From assembly GCA_001799195.1 (NCBI GenBank), contig MGSU01000114.1, positions 1 through 11,259 on the forward strand: a DNA stretch of 11,259 nucleotides, in the 5' to 3' direction. This document shows, one piece after another, positions 7,594 to 11,259 of the stretch. How positions within the stretch are numbered: the first letter of the stretch is position 1; the number at the start of each line of letters is the position of its first letter. The position numbers and the translations under genes were made by a program. The notes beneath the pieces are model-generated. The model saw nothing but the letters and a program-made list of their open reading frames with translations, did no database searches and was not told where the DNA came from. Source of the stretch: Deltaproteobacteria bacterium RIFOXYA12_FULL_61_11 (GTDB lineage: Bacteria; Bdellovibrionota_F; JAHFAK01; YA12-FULL-61-11).

Positions 7594-9395
7594 ATTCCTC
7601 AAGCGCACCATCTATCCAGACGTGGTTCAACGCCAAGATCAACCGCAAGATCCTCATCCTTATGCTCGTGACCCTTGGCTTCCAACTCCTCCTCTCGGGC
7701 ATGCTTGGCCGGAAATGGCACCAGCAACGCGAAGAAGAAATCCTGGATGACGCCCTCACCCTGGGGATGCAATACGATCGCCGCGATCAAACTGCCATGA
7801 ACGCACATGCTGAGTTACTCCGCAGCCATTACCGGGCAACCTTCTTAGCCATCTGCGATCATACTGGTACGCTTCGGGTCGCCTTCTACGACCTCGGCGA
7901 CCACTGTCGCGAGCCTCTTTCCTTGACGACCCTCCGCATCCGCGCACCGCTCCATCAGTCCACCCGCCAACTCGAACTGGTGCTCGACTACCCCGCACTT
8001 GATTATCTCGTCATGCTGGGTCCCTATTCGTTGGTATTATTGTGCTTCTTTGCTTGTATGCTCTTGGTACTCCACGGTTTCCATCACCATCTCGGCAAAG
8101 AGCTCGTCGGCCCGATCCAACGTCTCCTGCAGCCCGAAGAACCTTTGCCGCGCATCAAAGAACTTGCGGAACTCCAAACCAATTTCCGCCACCTCACCCG
8201 TTCCCTCCAAGAGCAGTCCGCGCTCGCGGCCATCGGTAAGACCTCGGCTATGCTCGCCCATGACCTCCGGAAGCCTTTCGCGGCCATGCGCACCTTCTTT
8301 TCCCTGCTGCCTGCGCAGGGTAGTGACCCCGATTTTCTCTTGCGTTGGCAAACCGCAATCGAGCAGGGCGGGAAGCGGATCGAGAGCATGCTTTCCGAGG
8401 TCCTGCAGTTCGCTTCCACTGGCAATCTGCAACAGAAGCCCTGTAACCTCCAGGACCTCCTCTCAGCCGCGGCCACCGAGGTCTTCACCACCCACCCCAG
8501 CCTGGTGACCCTCACCTACGACCTCGCGCTTCGGCTCACTCCCTACGTCGATGAGACCAAGATCTTGCGCTTGCTCATCAACCTTCTCGCGAACGCGGTC
8601 GAGGCCATGCACGGCATGGGTACTATCCACATCGCGAGTGAGGCTTTGCTGGATACTCCTGGCCGCTGGATGCGCCTCAGCCTCACCAACAGCAACAGTT
8701 TGATCCCACCCGAGGTGCAAGAGCATCTCTTCGAGGCGTATTACACCCACGGAAAACCCGGGGGTACTGGGCTTGGTCTGGCCATTTGCAAGAAGGTGGT
8801 CGAGGACCACGGCGGGAGGATCTGGGTCGAGAGCACGGTCGCAACGGGAACCTGCTTCAGCTTCACCCTGCCCTGCTCCGACCTGTCCGAACCGGGACCG
8901 ACGCTCCCCCTCCATCCACGGGGGAGCGACTTCGCGACCGGGGTCCGTCCAGGGCCCCACGTTCCCCAGCCGAAGGTGGTGCCCGCAGAAGCTACCCCGC
9001 GAGCAACCGCCACCTCGGCCCTGCTGATTGTCGACGATGACCCCCTCCTGCGCGAGGGAACAAAGCTCCTGCTCGCCCGGCACGTGTGCCCGACCTCGGG
9101 GCACGCCATCCTCACCGCGGCCGGTCCCGAAGAAGCCCTGGAAATGCTGGCCGACCATCCGGTCGAGGTGGTCATCACCGACCTCCACCTCAGCGAGAGC
9201 GCCGAAACCGAGGGTCTGGAGCTTATCAGACAACTAAAAAACCTTCGTCCGGACCTTGCGGTCTTCGCCCTGTCGTGTTCCTCGGCCTCGGTCATGGAAA
9301 CATCTGCTCTGGCCGCCGGAGCGACCGCATATTTCGAGGCTCCCCTCACTTCAGCCATGCTCGAACGCATCGGTAGAACCTGGCGATGCACCTGA
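7590..9395 (+). CDS. Hybrid sensor histidine kinase with C-terminal receiver domain
   Basis: A 601-residue inner-membrane sensor. GTG 7590 was chosen because AAGGAG (7577-7582) sits 7 nt upstream and the start overlaps the radical SAM stop. Order: TM1 about 20-39; periplasmic domain about 41-136; TM2 about 138-162; linker; HisKA with phosphoacceptor His224 in AHDLRKP; HATPase with the N box around N331/N335 ([11 protein letters not shown]) and GGTGLGLAI (391-399); Pro-rich linker 430-475; REC domain about 477-595 with acidic pocket D482-D484, phosphoacceptor Asp531 (VVITDLHLS) and Ser562. Oddities: the G1 box, normally DxGxG, reads NSNSLIP (367-373), and the conserved receiver Lys is replaced by Ala584 (YFEAP). 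No DNA-binding output domain is present, so the signal must pass to another protein or the receiver self-regulates. By context it may sense a ligand of the SBP or a modified peptide (inference). Confidence 0.92.
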   Translation: MNSSSAPSIQTWFNAKINRKILILMLVTLGFQLLLSGMLGRKWHQQREEEILDDALTLGMQYDRRDQTAMNAHAELLRSHYRATFLAICDHTGTLRVAFYDLGDHCREPLSLTTLRIRAPLHQSTRQLELVLDYPALDYLVMLGPYSLVLLCFFACMLLVLHGFHHHLGKELVGPIQRLLQPEEPLPRIKELAELQTNFRHLTRSLQEQSALAAIGKTSAMLAHDLRKPFAAMRTFFSLLPAQGSDPDFLLRWQTAIEQGGKRIESMLSEVLQFASTGNLQQKPCNLQDLLSAAATEVFTTHPSLVTLTYDLALRLTPYVDETKILRLLINLLANAVEAMHGMGTIHIASEALLDTPGRWMRLSLTNSNSLIPPEVQEHLFEAYYTHGKPGGTGLGLAICKKVVEDHGGRIWVESTVATGTCFSFTLPCSDLSEPGPTLPLHPRGSDFATGVRPGPHVPQPKVVPAEATPRATATSALLIVDDDPLLREGTKLLLARHVCPTSGHAILTAAGPEEALEMLADHPVEVVITDLHLSESAETEGLELIRQLKNLRPDLAVFALSCSSASVMETSALAAGATAYFEAPLTSAMLERIGRTWRCT

Positions 9396-9573
9396 TAGGG
9401 CCCTTGCGCGATTCTAGGTAGAAAACCGTCCCAGTCGTGTCGCAGTAGAGCGGTAATTCATCAATTCTTGTTTTCATACAGAAAATAATATACTATAATT
9501 TCATTATAGTAAAGTCGGCATATTCAATGCAGTGCTTTTTCTTGTTTTGTTCTTGTTTTCACGGAGGCTCCCC
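9396..9573 (+). promoter_or_regulatory. AT-rich promoter/operator candidate with perfect 9-bp palindrome
   Basis: This 178-bp intergenic region precedes the 9574 gene. TACTATAAT (9491-9499) and ATTATAGTA (9503-9511) are exact inverted repeats around TTC. The left arm contains TACTAT (9491-9496), 17 bp downstream of TTGTTT (9468-9473), a fair sigma70-like pair; TATAAT (9494-9499) is an exact -10 but with a 20-bp gap. The -10 therefore lies inside the palindrome, the usual geometry for a repressor operator. The segment contrasts with its GC-rich flanks. No terminator hairpin is visible after the kinase gene. Confidence 0.5.
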
Positions 9574-10464
9574 ATGAAGACCAGCCGCGTATGCATGCTG
9601 TTCCTTTCTTTCGGTCTGCTCAGCGTGTTTGGGTTCGGCAGCGGTGGAGCAACCAGCGCGTCCTGCCCTTTCTTCGGGCCGGATGAAGAAGAGCTCGCTG
9701 CCCTCGAGGCGATCGAATGGGACGAATCGTGTTGGCAGGACGATGCGACCGACGCGGTTTTCGAGCGCAGCACCGAGGTACTTGCCCGCGATGTCGATGG
9801 AAACCGCCATGTCGTCGTGATTACCGAACTGACCATTTCCGACGCCTATGTCAATATCGGCTATGGGATCAAGCGTTGGCTGCCAACCTGCGCCCTCCTA
9901 CCGCTCCTCGAGAGCAACGAACACCTGACGCTCCACCAAGAGGCCCTCTATATCGCCCCCGAGAGCGGCCTTCATACCCTCGTCACGGTGCAGCAAATCA
10001 CCCCGATCGAGGTCTCTGTCACTGAAACCGTAGGTCTTGGCGCCGAGCCCTCCTCGCCCTTTTGGGTTCCTTACGAGGACCTTGCTACCCTGCAACCCTT
10101 CGCCGGACCGGGCGTAACCCAGGACCTGCTGACCTACTACGCCGCGGCAATGGGTTATAACTTCGAGGAGCCGGAAACGGAATTCCTCCTCAACGACGAG
10201 TGCTACTGGCAATACGAAGAAGCTTCCGATCTCGAGGCTTGCATTACGACCAGTTACCGCCAGGCGATGCGCGAGGAATTTTTGCACAAACCCGAGATAT
10301 TTCAGGTCTACGAGAAAGTCCTTCTCAACGAAAACGGCACCAAGTCCTTCGCCCAGATCACCCACCTGACCAGCGACGAAGCAAGGGTGAAGTTCGAGGG
10401 ACAAGATGTCGTCCAAGCAACCCGCTGGGTCGGATTCGAAGCCCTGACCAAACTCCTCCCCTGA
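9574..10464 (+). CDS. Secreted protein with three imperfect ~50-residue beta-rich repeats, function unknown
   Basis: A 296-residue protein. The start at 9574 follows ACGGAGG and gives a clean Sec signal peptide: MKTSR, a hydrophobic core 7-21, and likely cleavage after ATSA (29). Three segments share one pattern, in which V..L leads to V..IT.LT..EA.V, then an aromatic W-V/L, then L..L.P: about 67-113 (RHVVVITELTISDAYVNI...RWLP), 121-176 (HTLVTVQQITPIEVSV...FWVP) and 244-296 (FAQITHLTSDEARVKF...RWVG). A DESCW (50-54) and a DECYW (208-212) precede the first and third repeats, suggesting Cys-bearing spacers that could form disulfides. The pattern resembles small SH3-like or beta-barrel modules, but I cannot name the family. 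It stands alone behind its own promoter candidate; repeat-rich DNA follows. Probably periplasmic or extracellular. Confidence 0.8.
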   Translation: MKTSRVCMLFLSFGLLSVFGFGSGGATSASCPFFGPDEEELAALEAIEWDESCWQDDATDAVFERSTEVLARDVDGNRHVVVITELTISDAYVNIGYGIKRWLPTCALLPLLESNEHLTLHQEALYIAPESGLHTLVTVQQITPIEVSVTETVGLGAEPSSPFWVPYEDLATLQPFAGPGVTQDLLTYYAAAMGYNFEEPETEFLLNDECYWQYEEASDLEACITTSYRQAMREEFLHKPEIFQVYEKVLLNENGTKSFAQITHLTSDEARVKFEGQDVVQATRWVGFEALTKLLP

Positions 10465-10487
10465 GTAGCTGATGACAAAAAATGATT

Positions 10488-10904
10488 CTAATGCTCAGAA
10501 GCACCCAATGTAGGGGCGCGATGTATCGCGCCCTGTGCTTCGGTTGCGATCCCGGATGTCATTGATTGGGTTGCGATCCCGGATGTCATCGCACCCAAAT
10601 GGGGCGCAATGAATTGCGCTCCTACGTTGCGTTCCGACAAGAGGACGATGCCGTGCATGTGGTTAGGCATGATGATATATTCATCGATATCAACGGTCGG
10701 AAAACGGCCACCGGGGAACAACGACCATACATCTGCAACGATCCTCCCCGCATCGTTCAACAACATCTCCCCATCCGCCACCTCGCCGAACAGGCATTCG
10801 CGATCTTGGGTACAAATGGTCACGAAATACGCTCCAGCCTGGGAATAATTCCATCCCTGCAAGCGTATGGAACGTCGATGGTGATGGTCGGGGTGGAATC
10901 TCAT
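10488..10904 (-). pseudogene. Truncated RAYT (REP-associated tyrosine transposase, TnpA_REP/Y1 HUH family)
   Basis: 138 residues with the family's N-terminal signature: RRSIRLQGWNYSQAGAYFVT (10-29), CTQDRECLFGEV (31-42), LNDAGRIV (49-56) and the HUH metal-binding motif PNHMHGIV with His82 and His84. GGAGG lies 7 nt before the ATG, which overlaps the stop of the upstream methylase-like fragment (ATGA). From about residue 95 the frame runs through REP-like palindromes (GAQFIAP..., TSGIAT..., APTLGA) and stops soon after, at 138. The family normally continues with a helical region containing the catalytic Tyr (often in a YYEHIIR-like motif). That part is missing, so the product should be catalytically dead. 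The expected continuation (VVRGFKSR) occurs instead in a separate fragment at 11053-11174. Confidence 0.8.
10508..10625. repeat. REP-like palindromic repeat unit A with internal 27-bp tandem duplication
   Basis: Two palindromes flank a spacer: GGGCGCGAT-GT-ATCGCGCCC (10514-10533, perfect) and GGGGCGCAAT-GA-ATTGCGCTCC (10601-10622, one mismatch). Between them a 21-bp segment occurs twice with a 27-bp period (10542-10562 and 10569-10589). A second unit lies at 11087-11174 without the duplication. The unit is translated inside the RAYT frame on the minus strand, where the duplication adds exactly nine residues. RAYT enzymes are known to act on REP palindromes, so co-occurrence fits. Confidence 0.8.
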
Positions 10905-11056
10905 GCCTGCGCCTCCAGCGCGCCCTCGGCGAACTGTTCCTCGAGCTTCTGCACGAGCCGGATCATCTTTTCATCGAAAGATTCGCCGTCGTCCTCGATC
11001 TCCTCAATGGCGATGTCGGCGAGCTTGCCGATATCATCTTTAAAGCCGGACCACGA
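10901..11056 (-). pseudogene. C-terminal remnant resembling a type I restriction-modification methylase (HsdM)
   Basis: 51 codons and a stop. The segment reads SWSGFKDDIGKLADIA near its start, then FDEKMIRLVQKLEEQFAEG. The pattern F.EKM.RL...L.EQFAE resembles the C-terminal coiled region of type I modification subunits (family knowledge, recalled rather than searched). The N-terminal bulk, including the SAM-binding and NPPF/NPPY motifs, is absent: sequence upstream switches to a RAYT fragment at about 11053. The end (GALEAQA, stop) lacks the short Gly-Leu-Gly-Tyr-like tail common in HsdM, consistent with the RAYT start having joined here. The stop overlaps the RAYT ATG. An unrelated acidic coiled-coil protein is the alternative. 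Confidence 0.45.
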
Positions 11057-11174
11057 GACTTGAACCCGCGAACAACGGCCCCCAACGTAGGGGCGAGATT
11101 CATCGCGCCCTGTGCTTCGGTTGCGATCCCGGATGTTGTCGCACCCATATGGGGCGCAATGAATTGCGCCCCTA
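11053..11174 (-). pseudogene. Internal fragment of a second RAYT, made of REP-like sequence plus conserved VVRGFKSR
   Basis: Reads GAQFIAPHMGATTSGIAT, then EAQGAMNLAPTLGAVVRGFK, followed by SR. The first part matches residues 95-134 of the truncated RAYT at 10488-10904. The last part (PTLGAVVRGFKSR) is the conserved segment that normally follows in RAYT proteins. Similarity stops at about 11053, where the methylase-like fragment begins in another frame. At the other side the group II intron starts at 11175, so the N-terminal part of this copy, if it survives, lies beyond the intron outside the window. Confidence 0.65.
11087..11174. repeat. REP-like palindromic repeat unit B
   Basis: Same architecture as the unit at 10508-10625: GGGCGAGAT-TC-ATCGCGCCC (11091-11110, one mismatch) and a perfect GGGGCGCAAT-GA-ATTGCGCCCC (11151-11172), with the shared spacer TTGCGATCCCGGATG present once. 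Orientation is the same as unit A, so recombination between them would delete the 0.5 kb in between. It lies directly left of the group II intron boundary. Confidence 0.8.
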
Positions 11175-11259
11175 GTGCGCCTTCAAGCGCACACTGTCAG
11201 AGAGGTGGAAGTCCTCTTCAGGGCAAACGCTTTCCGGCCCTGAAACCGAGAGTAACTGC
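11175..11259 (+). ncRNA. 5' end of a group II intron (partial, runs off window)
   Basis: GTGCG at 11175 is the consensus group II intron 5' terminus. GTGCGC (11175-11180) pairs with GCGCAC (11187-11192). AGAGG...CCTCT (11201-11205/11213-11217) encloses GTGGAAGTCC, close to the GUGAAAGUCC segment of bacterial domain I. CAGGGC/GCCCTG (11219-11224/11237-11242) forms a third stem, and the window ends in GAGAGTAACTGC, also typical of domain I. The ribozyme core, any reverse transcriptase ORF and the 3' end would lie to the right. The subclass cannot be decided from 85 bp. Confidence 0.7.

Noticed and set aside
8463-9391. Long minus-strand frames opposite the kinase HATPase and receiver domains
   Set aside because: Shadow frames of strongly conserved coding sequence in GC-rich DNA.
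10542-10589. Two 21-bp direct repeats as a minimal CRISPR-like array
   Set aside because: Only two copies with a 6-bp gap, embedded in frame in a RAYT gene; no cas genes nearby.
11048-11073. tRNA 3'-end-like GGGTTCAAGTCTCG on the minus strand
   Set aside because: This is the coding sequence for the conserved RAYT stretch RGFKSR; no cloverleaf forms.

Overview
The window is mostly GC-rich bacterial DNA, with one sharply AT-rich block at about 4.9-6.4 kb. Gene content (DeaD/CsdA-type RNA helicase, lipobox lipoprotein, RAYT/REP repeats, a type I restriction-modification remnant, a group II intron end) suggests a Gram-negative proteobacterium with a repeat-laden genome. A gammaproteobacterium is my best guess, but nothing here fixes the taxon.

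Layout. 1-76 is the inner end of a repeat that continues off the left edge. 183-1277 (+) is a secreted lipoprotein with Ig-like domains. 1352-2140 (+) is a class I SAM-dependent methyltransferase. 2224-3903 (-) is deaD, convergent with the methyltransferase. 4062-4199 is a small element with perfect 13-bp terminal inverted repeats; one arm matches the left-edge repeat in inverted orientation, so the pair brackets the first three genes. 4200-4751 has no gene I can name, although one + frame is open except for a single TAG.

The centre is a compact + strand cluster. It holds a 48-codon signal-peptide ORF (4752-4898), a membrane-anchored SBP_bac_5 peptide-binding protein (4916-6478, AT-rich), a radical SAM protein with a reduced SPASM-like C-terminus (6478-7593) and a hybrid histidine kinase/receiver (7590-9395). 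The last three genes overlap by 1 and 4 nt, which implies translational coupling. Together they would suit a peptide-modifying, binding and sensing pathway. That is inference: no single member proves it, and I do not recognise the combination as a described system.

9574-10464 (+) encodes a secreted protein with three imperfect ~50-residue repeats. It lies behind an AT-rich promoter-like segment carrying a perfect 9-bp palindrome. The right end (10488-11259) is a mosaic: a truncated RAYT with REP-like palindromes translated inside its reading frame, a 51-codon fragment resembling the C-terminus of a type I methylase (HsdM), a second RAYT fragment, and the 5' end of a group II intron that begins just after a REP-like palindrome and runs off the window.
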